A DNA stretch of 64,000 nt from Molanna angustata (Eukaryota; Arthropoda; Insecta; Trichoptera; Molannidae). The stretch spans positions 7,142,629 to 7,206,628 of the forward strand of contig OY754978.1 in assembly GCA_963576475.1 (NCBI GenBank), written 5' to 3'. Below are positions 45,555 through 57,205 of the stretch, one piece after another; within the stretch, counting starts at the first letter, position 1; each line of letters begins with the position of its first letter. Under the pieces are notes generated by a model. It saw nothing but the letters and a program-made list of their open reading frames with translations, was not told the DNA's origin and made no database searches. The translations under genes were made by a program, and so were the position numbers.

Positions 45555-45650
45555 ATACATATTATCACGCCATGTCACTTACGGGTTAAGCAGAGAGAAC
45601 TCAGCGCCATACTCCTCTATTTTCCACACATTCTCGGCTTGCTTTTTACT
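45555..45650 (-). mobile_element. LINE-A tail, antisense
   Basis: ATCACGCCATGTCACTTACG then AGCAGAGAGAACTCAGCGCC match the inverted LINE-A end at 60790-60840. Confidence 0.6.
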
Positions 45651-46079
45651 GGCTATAATCAACTATCTTCTGTAAGTCGTATTCTGTTATCCAGGTTTCA
45701 ATATTCAAAATGTTCTTACCTCTGCTCTCCATTCTAAATTCAAAATTTACCTTCACATTTCGAATCACTATCCGCTTCTAAATCCGAACAGAATTCTAAT
45801 TCCAATTTACATGTTGCACATCTGTTCTTAAAACACCGTTCGAACACTGTTCCGAATTCGAATTTAAATTTCAATTCTACTTGGAGTCTACACGATCAGT
45901 AACTATAACGCTTTCTTTTTGATTCCCGAGTAAAAGTTGCATTTCTTTGTAACTCAAGTAATTAAATTGCACTAGCAAATGTACTTTTTTTGTCAAATTA
46001 CTTAGCTACAAACAAAACATTCAGTTAATTTGTGTTTTTTTTAAACTGGCGCGTGGGTATACACGCATTTGTCGTGCTC
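45651..46079. other. No gene; fragment of family G
   Basis: GTGGGTATACACGCATTTGT at 46053 resembles family G. The rest is featureless. Confidence 0.35.
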
Positions 46080-46700
46080 GTTGAAAACAATAACGCCATC
46101 TATGAGAATGACGACGAAGCATCTATTGAGTAATTGGTACATACTTACTTACTTTACGTGTCCGGGTTAGATTCTGCCACTCCAGTAAGCCGCGACTTTC
46201 ATCGCTTTGTCATTGGCCATAATCAGGTCCCTAGGTGTACAGCCTCCCCTCATCAGTGGACACATCAGTAGGTGGCTGTCATCCTGGGTTTCGCCACAAT
46301 CACAACAAACATCATCATCTGCAGGCAGGTACCCCCACCTCTTGAGGTTCTTCTTGCATCGAGTGACACCAGCTCTCAGCCTATTGAGGGTAGTCCAAAT
46401 AGAGTATGGGAGATGTTCGCCCAATCGTGCACCCTCTTGTAAGTCAGTCTGTGACGTCGCTCCAAAATCCAGCTTCCATAGCTCTTCTCTCCGTTGCTGT
46501 GAGGTCTCAACAGGGGAGGTAGTTTTGATAAAACTATTTCTAGACTTGAGACGCGACGTAACTGGCTGATGGTGATGCAGGGGGTGTCTTCGGTCGTGGA
46601 ATTGTTTGTATCTCTCCGCATCTGCCGCAGTCCTTCGTCGTATGTAAGGTGGAGCGATTCCGATTATTGGGTATAGTAATTGGTACATAAACAATGAAAA
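46080..46700 (+). repeat. Family F fragment split by a LINE
   Basis: AACGCCATCTATGAGAATG then GAGTAATTGGTACATA occur before the LINE, and AGTAATTGGTACATA then AACAATGAAAAC after it. This matches ATTGGTGTATATGTACC then TAAACAATGAAAGC at 2966-2996. Confidence 0.7.
46144..46674 (-). mobile_element. 5'-truncated LINE-C with perfect 15-bp target duplication
   Basis: Flanked by AGTAATTGGTACATA at 46129-46143 and 46675-46689. On the minus strand it encodes IGIAPPYIRRRTAADAER, FHDRRHPLHHHQPVTSRLKS, LPYSIWTTLNRLRAG, CKKNLKRWGYLPADD and CCDCGETQDDSHLLMCPLM, ending WSGRI at 46167. The terminal Cys/His block and the TWxTLNRLRxG motif are typical of R1/Jockey-like polyprotein ends. The frame is uninterrupted over its length. 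The 3' end (plus-strand left) has an AAGT-unit tail. It is dead by 5' truncation, but young by its intact frame and duplication. Confidence 0.85.
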
Positions 46701-47382
46701 CATAAAATATTTGCTACAATAATAATAAAAATACAATAATTTATATGTTGTGTAAGCTTTCAATACTATTGAATAGATGGCGATGTGAACAATTCTATTA
46801 ACATCTGTATTACCCATTTAGAGAATATATCACACTCAAATGTACGAAAAAATAGATAAAACACACAAAATGAGGTATATATTAAATGCTGTCTACATGG
46901 AAGGCGGGTCTGTGGCAGAACAGCATCTGCCTGCTGTACCTACTATACCTACTGTAATGTTCAAGAGATTATTAATAAATTCTGTACTTCAAAATATTTG
47001 TTTTCTTTATTTTGTACTTAATATAGCGGAAATGGTTTGACCTCGTTCTGCATTCACCGGAAGTTGGAAAGTTGGTATGTATGCTTCGTTGTTTTCTGTG
47101 TCAGAAAGTGCAATAGTATGGAAGTTGTTATAGAAGCACAGTGGAAATATCAACATGCGCATTGCCTTGGAAACATCATGTGGTCTAGTTTAGTGTATTT
47201 TTCCGACCCTTAACTTTGTACTTCCATATTCCACAATCTATAAAACACCCCAAGGATACATAATATATAATAATAGACTGAAACACCCTTAGTTGTATAT
47301 AAAATTTATTATACATATTCGTATGGTCGTGAATTCGATATTTTAATCATTTTCGTGATGCCAGTGATAATCTTTCCATGCT
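46701..47382. other. No gene seen
   Basis: AT-rich; a 66-codon frame at 46840 is not supported. Confidence 0.35.
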
Positions 47383-47500
47383 TCGAAATCGGGTTCGATT
47401 CCCGGTGAAGACACAGTTTTAAATTGTTGTGTTTTCAGTCTGCATCTGTGAGACGAAAAATAAGCCTTCAAAATGTGGCAACTTGTTCATCATTCCACGT
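47383..47500 (+). mobile_element. SINE family I, 5'-truncated copy
   Basis: GGGTTCGATTCCCGGTGAAG (B-box-like), ACACAGTTTTAAATTG, ATCTGTGAGACGA and AAAATGTGGCAACTTGTTCA. Confidence 0.6.
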
Positions 47501-47879
47501 TTAGAAAAGCTGTCTCCTGCTATCTTTCCTAGTACTTTGATTTAAGCAGCTGTCTTATTTTAGTTTTTTTTTATGTAAATTTATTACGAATTATTTGTAA
47601 TAAATGCTAATTATTCTATTAAATAATTCATGGATTTTTCACTAGTCCACTAATAAAGCAATGCAACATCGTCTGTTTTATAAATTGTGTAGACTGTATA
47701 ACTCTTTATCAACCAATAAATAAATAAAATAATCGTTAGATTCTTCTCTATTGTTTGATATGTTTTAAAATTTTAGTATGCTCTCACGTTCTGGAAAGTT
47801 TTTTTTAATGTTCGTTTCAGGAAAGAAAAGAAAATAAGTTTGCACAAAATATTTTTTTCTTATTTTCAATTAAAATCCA
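47501..47879. other. No gene seen
   Basis: AT-rich spacer. A pyrimidine tract ending GTTCGTTTCAG at 47820 has no donor or meaningful frame after it. Confidence 0.35.
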
Positions 47880-47995
47880 ATCAACTGCACCATGCACGAT
47901 CTCCTGGTGAGCAATGATTGTGGTATTGACGTTGCTAGGCACTGGCAGAAGATTATTTAAATGCGTTGCTGACACGATAGAAGAAGAAGAATTAA
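47880..47995 (+). mobile_element. LINE-C' 3' end
   Basis: ACTGCACCATGCACGATCTC, ATTGACGTTGCTAGGCACTG and AGAAGATTATTTAA, then a GAA-rich tail (AGAAGAAGAAG). Matches 53750-53850. Confidence 0.7.
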
Positions 47996-48050
47996 ATTTA
48001 CATAATTAATAGGTACTTTTTTATTTATTTACTAATATAAGCTGTAATAT

Positions 48051-48430
48051 TTAACAGATTTTTAATTATCTCAATAGAGACGAACCGGGAAATCAAGGCA
48101 CCTACAGGGCTTACGACCTGTCATCAAAAATTCCTTATTTTCAAGCGAAAAGAATTTCAGTATTACAATATATAGAACTTTCAAAGTTGAATTGATAGGG
48201 ATCTCATTAGAAAGGCATAATTGGTGAACGTTGCGCAAGCGCATAAAGTCATCACGTAAACCAGCCGATGACAGGTCGTAAGCCCTGCAGGTGCCTTGAT
48301 TTCCCGGTTCTCCTACAGTAAATATTCCAACTTCGTCTCTATTGAGATAATTAATAATCTGTTAAAAAATACCTTTGACTCCCGACAGGGAAAAAAATCC
48401 AATGTTTGCGCATATGCAATAATAAAAATA
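48051..48430. repeat. Family F fold-back element with asymmetric arms
   Basis: The left arm 48051-48125 (TTAACAGATTTTTAATTATC, CAATAGAGACGAACCGGG) lacks the segment GTTGGAATATTTATTGTAGG present in the right arm 48262-48366. The centre holds unique family F sequence (CGAAAAGAATTTCAGTATTA, GCATAATTGGTGAACGTTGC). The right end continues to CCAATGTTTGCGCATATGCA. Confidence 0.75.
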
Positions 48431-48979
48431 TTCTAATATAAGCTGTATTCAGAAATAAATAATTGTTTCATGTGGTGTAATTAAATATTGGTACAAGATA
48501 ACAAAATGACACCTTGAAACCTAAAAAAGGCGCTGAGTATAAAATATTTACTAAATCACTTGAACTTTCTTTTTACTAAATCAATTTAAATTTCATGGAA
48601 TAAATTTCCAGATATTTTTGTGTTCTTTTATTTCAAAAGTAATATATTGCTCTACGTCTTATAGTTTATTAGAAATATAATATAAACGTTAAAAATCAGG
48701 GTATGTAAATTATTTTTCTAAAAGAAAAAAAAATGGTTTTCTTTTCAAGCTAGTTTTTTTCAAAATGATTCGATTAGTAGTAATTATGGAATATCAAATT
48801 GAAAAAAAAGTTATACTATTTGCAGGCACCCTCTAAATGTAGAATTCATTTGTTGTACAAAAAATCTCTGCAAGTAAAATACCATGCTATTGTGGAGTAG
48901 ATGTACATTATTATAGTGTAGAAAATATACTGTCGGCCAAAACCCACTCGTTATGAATAGACTAAACCATTCATAATTT
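48431..48979. other. No gene seen
   Basis: AT-rich, featureless. Confidence 0.35.
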
Positions 48980-49115
48980 ACTCTATTGTGTTTTAAGAGG
49001 ACATATAACGCTTAATCTGAAAACATTATATATTAAAACCGCCTAATGCACTATGAAGTTACGTGTTAGTAAGGGTAACTATCGCGTGCATTAAAAAATA
49101 CTTTTACGTTATATA
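48980..49115 (+). repeat. Dispersed repeat family N, copy 1
   Basis: CTGAAAACATTATATATTA, CACTATGAAGTTACGTG and GTAACTATCGCGTGCATTAA correspond to 54330-54420. Confidence 0.5.
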
Positions 49116-49384
49116 AATTATGGGAATCCAAGGAATTGTCGATTTTTTTTTTGTATTTTAAGAACAAATCTGACTTGAAATGAAAAATTGTCACGAAGAT
49201 ACACTTGATTTGACTTGACTTGAACTTGATTTTTTATTTTTCCAAGTTATTGCGTAATTTAAAAAATGTAGTACCTAATAAAAGATATTGTTATTTTTTT
49301 AGTGAAATGCATGCTCAATTTTATAATTGTGTGACAAGAATTCACTAGAGAAATGTTGAAAATACCGATCAGAGCTTCTAAAAT

Positions 49385-49620
49385 TTTTTAACTGTCAAAT
49401 ATTTCAATGTGACGCCAAGCTCGGGAAATTTAAAATTTGATATATTTATTTTCAAATTGCTAAAAAGGCACATCACTTACATAATATTTCATCAAGTTTT
49501 TATAATAAAATATTTATATCAAAAATTATTTAACAAATTCATTTTATGAAAATGCAAATTTTTCATACAAAATTTGAATAATTAGTGGAGTGACTTGGCA
49601 GGCAGGAGTAAACTGTTGGT
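49385..49620 (+). repeat. Family M, copy 2
   Basis: TTTTTAACTGTCAAATATTT, ATTTAACAAATTCATTTTAT and GAAAATGCAAATTTTTCATA, in the order seen at 52030-52210. Confidence 0.6.
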
Positions 49621-49729
49621 AATAAACCCATCGTTTTGTTAATAATAACCAAATTTTATCTTAATAGTAACCAAATTATAGTGACTAATAAACATTTAGT
49701 AAATCTAACCAAATGTTTTATGCATACAT

Positions 49730-49920
49730 TGGATGGGTGGATGGCAGAGCGGTTAGCGCGCTGGGTTAGTAATCCAGTGGTCGCGAGTTCGAATCCTGCC
49801 TCGACCGATCTCGTTCACCTATAGGACAAGCATTTATGCTTAGTTTAGGGAACATAGGAAGATGTATATGTACTTGTTTAACAAGGACATATTAATTTTT
49901 TTTAAAAAAAAAAAAAAAAT
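49730..49920 (+). mobile_element. tRNA-Thr-like SINE family J with poly(A)
   Basis: The head folds partly as a tRNA: a D-arm-like GGCAGAGCGGTTAGCGC, an anticodon-like loop TTAGTAA on a CTGGG/TCCAG stem (anticodon AGT, Thr), and the T-loop GTTCGAATC. Acceptor and T-stem mispairs exclude a functional tRNA. A 75-bp unrelated body follows (CAAGCATTTATGCTTAG), then AAAAAAAAAAAAAAAA at 49904-49919. Confidence 0.65.
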
Positions 49921-50763
49921 ACATACAAACCATACATTTATGTATAATAGCTACAGTTTAGTTACTGATTTAACATTTGTAATTGTGATAAAAATAAATT
50001 TCACAAGGCATTGTTAACGCCACTGACAAAATAAAATTTATTAGTACGATATATTTTGTGTTCAAAAAACGAACGTTTATGTATGACAATATCGAGCATT
50101 GGCTTAACCAATAATAATATAACTATGTATTATTATTTATTTTGCTGGTGCACCTCAGCTTAATATTGGCTGATGTTACCCTTTTCATGTTATCACTTAT
50201 CTCTTGACACAAATCCTTTTTAAACCCCGCTTAACGACGGTTATAACGACACGTTACTGGTTTAAAATGTCCAAGTACTTTGAAGCCGGATTTCGCTTTC
50301 TTAACTGGGTACTTTACACCTTATGTGATCCTGGTAGCTGATATACTCTTGAACTGTGTAATATTGTAAAAATCGCCGCCATAAAATATTTATAATAGCT
50401 TGGTGGCCTCTTTTGTCCATTTTTGTATTCATTTTTACTTTCGTCAAAAAAAATGTATTATTGGATATAATCGTCAATATTCAATGAGAATTTGTCTATT
50501 AAAATTTATATAATATAAACAACATTAATTTTTGTATTCAGTCTTCGTGTAAACTTCCTAATTCCCGGTTGATACCTAGTTTTACAATTTTCTATCTAGA
50601 TTAGTGATTCGATTAACTAGTGTCAGATCGATGCGGATATTATGAGTATTGTATTTTAATGAATTATTGTGTTGTTTTTCTTTTTTTTAATTGTTGTTTA
50701 ACACGAGTTTTATGTTTTATTTTTAACTTTTATTTTATAATGACCCAGAGGCCGTATATGTAC
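49921..50763. other. No gene seen
   Basis: AT-rich spacer; short frames only. Confidence 0.35.
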
Positions 50764-51074
<311 letters not shown>

Positions 51075-51151
51075 ATCATACGTCTCCAAACAGTGACAAC
51101 TTGTTACGGCGCGGCGTGCGTGTTTAATAAAATGCAATGCATTTCTTCCTT

Positions 51152-51400
51152 CACTCCGTTAGGTCATCGCTGATTCTCTTCGATTCTGTTAGGTTCTTCG
51201 ATTCTGTTAGGCTCATCGTTGATTCTCTTCGATTCTGTTAGGTCATCGCCGATCCCGTTCGACTCCGTTAGGTCATTGCCGATCCTCTTCGATTCTATTA
51301 GGTCATCGCCAATTCCCTTCGATTCTGTTAGGTCATCGCCAATTCCCTTCGACTCCGATTCCTTTCAACTCCGGTTATCGGCAATTCTCTTCAATTCTGC
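51152..51400. repeat. 30-bp minisatellite
   Basis: Seven or so units carry TTCGATTCTGTTAGGTCATC and CGCCAATTCCCTTCGA, with substitutions and one shortened unit near 51180-51205. Confidence 0.9.
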
Positions 51401-52029
51401 GTAGGGAGTATAATTCATAATTTTATTAATTCTATCTTTGTTTTTTTTTTAATTGATGTACGTCTATGCTTTCAAGTTACAATCGTATTATTTGGAGATC
51501 AAAACATTAATTTGTACATATTATGTTTCGAAAGTCTGGCTTACATACACTAATGATTTTAATAACAGGATAACAAATTTACCTTCAAAATGTAACATTA
51601 TCTGTTTTAATACCCCAAAACGTTTTCGAACTCATTTATTTCTGAATTACGGCGTGGCTTATCTGCTTAATGGTCCATTTTAAAAACATTATTAAAGTCT
51701 ACAAATAATTATACATATTGTAAAATAGGTATATTTTCACGCATGCTAACACCATAGCCCCGTATCATACACAGCTCATGGACAATTTTATGTGTTTAAT
51801 ATCTGACACGTAGTATCTCCGAATATTTATGATTTTTTTTGTAAACCAACATCGTAATTTTGTTTTGGTTATTATTACCCAAATTTATTTATACTAGTGA
51901 TTATAGACTTTACCCTATTATCGATTATAGACTAAATTACTCATTCGATTCTTTTCAAATTTTGCAAATATGTATATCTAATACTCGCTTAGAGCCCATT
52001 TAGATTTTGAAGGATGTATAAATAGTGCT
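51401..52029. other. No gene seen
   Basis: AT-rich spacer. A 76-codon frame at 51453 is not supported. Confidence 0.35.
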
Positions 52030-52260
52030 TCTCAATATTTTTAACTGTCAAATATTTCAAAATGACCCCAAAATCAGGAAACTTAAAATTCATAAAATGG
52101 CATTGAAGAGTTATACAGTTTTGATAATGAAATATTGAAATAAAAAATAATTTAACAAACTCATTTCATGAAAATGCTGAATATTTTCATATAAAATTTG
52201 AATACTTTATAGATTGACTGTTTAGTGAGGAGTTTAGCGTTGGCCATTTCATACTGCTCA
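52030..52260 (+). repeat. Family M, copy 3
   Basis: TTTTTAACTGTCAAATATTT, TTTAACAAACTCATTTCATG, GAAAATGCTGAATATTTTCA, ending GAGGAGTTTAGCGTTGGCC. Confidence 0.6.
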
Positions 52261-53084
52261 CAGGTTCACGAAATCGTGTATAGGTAAATCATTCCTCAAT
52301 TAACCAAGACTTCTTTCAAATATTTTTGTTTTGTTCAATTGATGTAGGTACAAATCAGAGACGAATAGTCTTTTCCTTGAATCGTCTAAACGATCTACTG
52401 GATTCAGACAACTGGACTATTATTGAAGTTAAACGTTAAGCATGTCGCAAATATTTTCACCGAATTTCCACCCTCGCTCCAGCCATCGAAGATCGTCTGT
52501 CAACAAAGTATAAATTACTCTTGTTTATTCTCTAGAAATTGAATGATGTGAATATTTAAATTCCATCGAGTTTCCTCAGCTTGTATTATTATCGATCGTC
52601 CACTTTGTGTAGCAATAAAATCTCACCCCTCTTCATGCTCCCATCCTCCACTTTGGAAGGAAGTTTAAGTGCTCTTCGATGACATTTCAAATAGTCTTTA
52701 TTACAAGTTAATCCATACTTTCGTCCCTCACTCCACCCCCTGTCCGAGTGGATAATTATCATTCCAGGGCCGTTTCGTTTAATTACTGCCCCATGTGAAG
52801 TGCTGTAGGGCGTAGATGAGATAGGAACTCGTCATTTGTGAATAAGAAAGACGGATTTTCAATGACGTGTACGTATTGTGTACATAGTTTTATGTTAACG
52901 TTGATACTAAATCCACGTGATGCAAGTCTTGTTAAAACAGTTCACGTGTTTTGTTACAAAGACATCAGACTATAAATGCTGTAGTGTTGGAATTGAATCC
53001 CGTGTCTTTTCATAATAAACGTTGTGATTTTTATTTTAAATACTTCATTACAACATATTCTAGTATCTACGTTTATTTAGCCTG
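52261..53084. other. No gene seen
   Basis: Pyrimidine-rich near 52620-52760; no exon or repeat recognised. Confidence 0.35.
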
Positions 53085-53225
53085 TTGAAAATTGAAACTA
53101 ACCAGTGTTTCCATTGCATAAAAGTAAAAATAACGTGAGGAATAATTTTCTTTAACTAGTTTATGATTTGGTTGCAAGTCGAACTTAGATCGCCGAACGT
53201 GTAAGTCAAACCACCACCACAGGCA
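53085..53225 (-). mobile_element. SINE family H, decayed antisense copy
   Basis: The minus strand contains AATGGAAACACTGGTTAG, ATTATTCCTCACG and a diverged head with TGGTTTGACTTACACG. Weak but ordered as in family H. Confidence 0.4.
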
Positions 53226-53627
53226 GTATAAACGAATGCTTAAATTGCCTGAGTTGCTGTTTAAATATTTTACATAAAAAATGAAGTCATTTATTTTACT
53301 GGGTAATGTTAAAAATAAAATTGTAGCGCATTTATTGCCAATGGCAAAATCTAATGAGGTTGCTTTTTTTCGAAAACATATCAGCAATTAATGTTCATTC
53401 TGGATACAATTTCGCTTGGTGAAATCCTGAGCAAACTGCAGATCCGAATTAATATTTCCCTTAGCAGATTTCAAACCCTCAACGCTACGTAGTGCACTTC
53501 ATCGGAAGAGTATAGTGGACCCAAATCCTACTTACTAGCTGGTGTCTTCTACGTGGCAATGTTAAAAAAAACTTATTTTCAGCCATCTCTCTACGGCTGG
53601 ATATAAGCCTCTTCAATTTCCTGCGAG
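53226..53627. other. No gene seen
   Basis: Possibly the decayed upstream part of the following LINE. Confidence 0.3.
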
Positions 53628-53855
53628 AACGTTGGCTAACCTGTCTACATGGGGCTTCCTGCAACAGGGAATACCAACGACATGTGACTGTGGAGAGCAG
53701 CAGACCACCGCACATCTGTGCAGCTCAGCTGCCCCTCGAGTCCAGTCAACTGCACCATGCACGATCTTATGGTGGGTAATGATTGTGCTATTGACGTTGC
53801 TAGGCACTGGCAGAAGATTATTTAAATGCGTTGCTGACACGATAGAAGAAGAATT
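53628..53855 (+). pseudogene. LINE-C' C-terminus with 5-bp insertion
   Basis: The plus strand reads TWGFLQQGIPTTCDCGEQQT. An extra CAGCT near 53722, absent from the antisense copy at 26408-26650, then shifts the frame. The continuation in the other frame reads LMVGNDCAIDVARHWQKII to TAA at 53824-53826, followed by a GAAGAAGAA tail. Confidence 0.75.
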
Positions 53856-54324
53856 TCCTACAATTTGTCGTGTTTCAATGCCTGTCTCGGCCAGCTCTTA
53901 CCCTACAAAATTACAAACGACTAAATAAAACTTTTACTCTCGTCAAATCGTCCCATTAATTTTCTTGGGATTATACCTACGGTTTGTGTGAACTATTCTT
54001 TGGAAATCCTTGTAAGTTAAGCTGTGATCAAACAACGCAGCCTTGCAGGATATTCCGTTCTTAACGGTTCAATTAAATTATCCGGTTGATTTTTATTCCG
54101 ATCACGTACACAAGAGAAAAGTCTGAATAGTATTCTAGCGATGGTCCGCCGCCGTCGGTTGTCCCAAAGCTATTCTCTGGAATAACACTCCTGCAGAAGT
54201 TTATGCAGTCACAGAGAGAGTTTTTGTCAGAATATTATATTTCTGCAATCATTTCCATTTTGTCACATTTTTATTCTGCATTCTTATATTATGATTTATG
54301 TGCTACCTACTATATAAATCGGTT
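53856..54324. other. No gene seen
   Basis: AT-rich spacer. Confidence 0.35.
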
Positions 54325-54487
54325 AAATAACTGAAAACATGATATTATTATATCGCCCAAATTCACTATGAAGTAACATGTGGTGAAGGGTAGCTATCGT
54401 TCGCTCGTAAAAATAATTTATATCTGACTAAAATTAATTTGCTAAAAAATCCAATGTTTGCGTATATGGAACTTTAAAAATATTCGA
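54325..54487 (+). repeat. Family N copy 2 followed by a family F end
   Basis: CTGAAAACATGATATTATTA, CACTATGAAGTAACATGTGG and GGGTAGCTATCGTTCG, then AAAATCCAATGTTTGCGTAT and AAATATTCGATTGA. Confidence 0.5.
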
Positions 54488-54769
54488 TTGAGGTACATAT
54501 ACATTTTAAACAAGTTAAAAATGAACTTATAATGCGCCAGTCATCTGGAATCCACAATATAATATTTATATTAACAGTATAAAACGAATTCAACACATAT
54601 TTTTGAGATACGTGAAGTACAAATTTGGTAATAACTACAAACATGAATTGGAGAGCAGACTTTACAGACAAGACGAAGGACCTCAGACTTAATGTATCTT
54701 TATGACAGACCTTCAGAAAATTATTAACTTCAACATACCAAACAGACGAACAAGACACACCTCAACGCC

Positions 54770-54968
54770 GACCGCCGTGGCACAGTTGGTAAGTCGTTTG
54801 ATTTCTGTGCGGGCGTCCTGAGTGCGATTCCCAGTAGAGGAGAAATTTATTTAAATTAATTTCTCATGCTAATATTTCTTCTCTGGGCTGGAAACACTGG
54901 TTATTTGGAAGAACTCGCCATATCGCAATAAAATCGCCATTTGCACAGGGTGCAGTGTTTATTATTAT
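54770..54968 (+). mobile_element. SINE family H, copy 2
   Basis: The head CCGCCGTGGCACAGTTGGTA, GTGCGATTCCCAGTAGAGG, TATTTCTTCTCTGGGCTGG, AACACTGGTTATTTGGAAG, the tail CGCCATTTGCACAGGGTGC and an (ATT)n end. Confidence 0.7.
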
Positions 54969-55349
54969 TAACGTTCTTTTTAGACAAAAAAATAACTAAT
55001 GCCGCTCAGAATTCGCCATTGTACCGATGCCTTACCACGTATAAATAAGGATCAGATCCGTGGACATATTGTGTATGTCCAGGACCCTTTTCAGGAGCCA
55101 CATTAGACAGGAATAATTAATTGTTATGCTACCAGCAGTGTGTACATGCAACATGAAATCAAAGGTGGGCTGATTAAGGTACAATTACCTACTTTTGTTA
55201 TTCTTATTTATTACATTGTTAAAAAAAATATTATTGTACGTTGCCCATTTTTTTTAAATATATTAAAATATAATCTGCCGCGTTTCAGAGGTAACATCTG
55301 TGCGAAAGCATTGTCACATAGTGTACAAGGACTGTTCCTTTCATTGTTA
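54969..55349. other. No gene seen
   Basis: A short inverted pair (GTGGACATA/TATGTCCA) near 55060. Otherwise featureless. Confidence 0.35.
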
Positions 55350-55420
55350 ACAAACCAATTTCAGAATAGATGGCGTTACAAAAAGTGTTTCAGCTTATTC
55401 TCAAGCGAAAAAATTTCCAT
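55350..55420 (-). repeat. Family F fragment, antisense
   Basis: AATAGATGGCGTTACAAAAA is the complement of TTTTTGTAACGCCATCTATT. CTCAAGCGAAAAAATTTC resembles 48155. Confidence 0.5.
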
Positions 55421-55471
55421 GATTAACATAATATATTAATCATGAAAATGAAAATCTATATATTATATAGA

Positions 55472-55973
55472 ACTAGTTGCATGTAACACATGAGATCCAA
55501 CTGTCGATAGCGATAGCATGTATAGTTGAAGAATAAGTACCAAACATAAAGCCATAAATCCAAATTATTGAATATTTTTAGATATTTTGTTTTCTATACA
55601 ACACATGTAGGTATGTATGTCAAGATAGGATAGTATGGAGGTCAGTCCTTTTTTCCTACCCAGAATATGAAAACAGCATGATGGTATGTATGTATGTTTG
55701 GAGGTGAAGTATCCCCCCCCCCCCTTATAACTTCAAAGTTATAAGGGGGGGAGAGACACACAGACACATTAAATGTTCTACTCCGAATCCTGAGTAAATC
55801 CGTATATAGAACATATATGCTGCGAAGCTTCTAAGTTGGTGTTTTTTGACTTCAAAGTTGGAAAAGCCATGAAAAGTGTACAGTGCATACAAATCTCGCG
55901 TATCCTGGATTGAAACATTGTCGATATGTTTATTGATATTAGAACAAAGCTCTCTTTAACAAATTGACAGTTG
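55472..55973 (+). repeat. Family E copy 2, internally deleted, with C/G hairpin
   Basis: It begins ACTAGTTGCATGTAACACAT and ends AAATTGACAGTTG. Compared with copies 1 and 3, about 500 bp between GAAGTAT and the GTTATAAGGGGGG block are missing. An inverted duplicate of that block has been added, so a run of C, TTATAACTT, a two-base loop, AAGTTATAA and a run of G form a near-perfect hairpin at 55711-55750. Copy 4 has the same junction. Confidence 0.8.
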
Positions 55974-56936
55974 AAAAAAGACACACACACCCACAGTTAA
56001 CTCAATATTGGCTATCATGTGGGTTAGTCCACTTTCGCTTTGACTGCCTCATACATATGTGAAAAATAAAACATTTTCTTTCTTCATTCAAACAAAATAA
56101 CGCGCGAACGCAAAATATTTATACTAAAAAAAATTCTACTTGATTAATAAACTTTCAATACTTTCAACATAGTGGCACGTTTTTTTTTAATTACAATTCT
56201 CAATTAGAATAATATTAATTTTGATGCGGCGGGTTAGTTAACGACCGCTTCTTCGTCAGGACGGATGACAACTATTTCGTATATATTTTTTTACAACTAT
56301 GATATTTTTTCGTTTTCATGCGCGTCCCCCAATGGCGGTCGGACAAAGGCCAACAAAAATGTACCCTCCGAGTTATCGGATTTTTTTTGGCAGAATGACT
56401 CCCAAAAGATAATTCAAAAGTTGCTCGCGGTGGGGGGGGAGTTGCCTTGAAGCAAAACTATTAATCAAATTATCCGCTGGCTGCGGTGGGGTGGGGGAAG
56501 AGGATGGAGAGAGGGAGATAAGGAAATTAATGCTAAAAGAAAATTCCATCCTTTATTTTATACATATACAGGATGTCCCTAAAACCAACGTCATAAAGAT
56601 GGGGGCTGATACGGCAGCTCGTGTGCTATATTTTTGATTTGATTGATTGATTTATTTACTTTTTGTACATAATATAAATAATTTAAACTTAAAATATTAA
56701 ATAACAACGTTGCTGATGGTGGACGAATGTCCGAAAACGTTAAAATTGATTTACTAAGGTTAATTGTGAAAAGTTGTTTAGTGGAAGTAAAACTATAGAC
56801 TGTTTTCGAATAGTCAAGTCAATATAAATAATTAAGTTCACAGGGAGTTGTGGAGTATCAAGGGGGAGTCCATGAATGGATGAAAACAGGCTGAAGAAGA
56901 AGAAGTTCAAAATAGTATTCATTCATTCATACCATC
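55974..56936. other. No supported gene
   Basis: 56220-56460 is GC-richer (GGTCGGACAAAGGCC, GCGGTGGGGGGG), and a 61-codon frame crosses it without a recognised family. ACAGGATGTCCCTAAAACC at 56570 resembles the edge of a common insect repeat, with an inverted counterpart at 59830 (AACGACATCCTGTA). Confidence 0.3.
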
Positions 56937-57205
56937 ACGGCATATCCCACAATATGGGGTAACCAGCGAAAGGTGTGCGGGTGTGCATTGCCTTATAAAA
57001 GGGAGAACAACACATCTATGTATACCGACACACCAGTCTCGTTTCACCAAAAAAAGCACTACATTCAGAATGGGTGGTGAACCTCATTGCTGAACTATGT
57101 AAGATGTTATTGTTGCCTGTTGTATTTTCGATTACCCGGCTCTTACGGGACACTCGAAAACAATGATTTAAAAGAATGGAAGCACTATTCACAATAGTAT
57201 TAATA
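56937..57205 (-). repeat. SINE-like family G, antisense copy
   Basis: Read on the minus strand: GAATAGTGCTTCCATTC, GAGTGTCCCGTAAGAGCCGG, GGTGAAACGAGACTGGTGTG, TATAAGGCAATGCACACCCG, GCTGGTTACCCCATATTGTG and GATATGCCGTGATGGTATGA, followed by (ATGA)n. Confidence 0.65.

Noticed and set aside
46207..46569. 120-codon plus-strand frame
   Set aside because: Shadow of the LINE-C frame on the minus strand.
49730..49805. Candidate functional tRNA-Thr gene
   Set aside because: Acceptor and T-stem mispairs, plus an attached body and poly(A), identify a SINE head instead.
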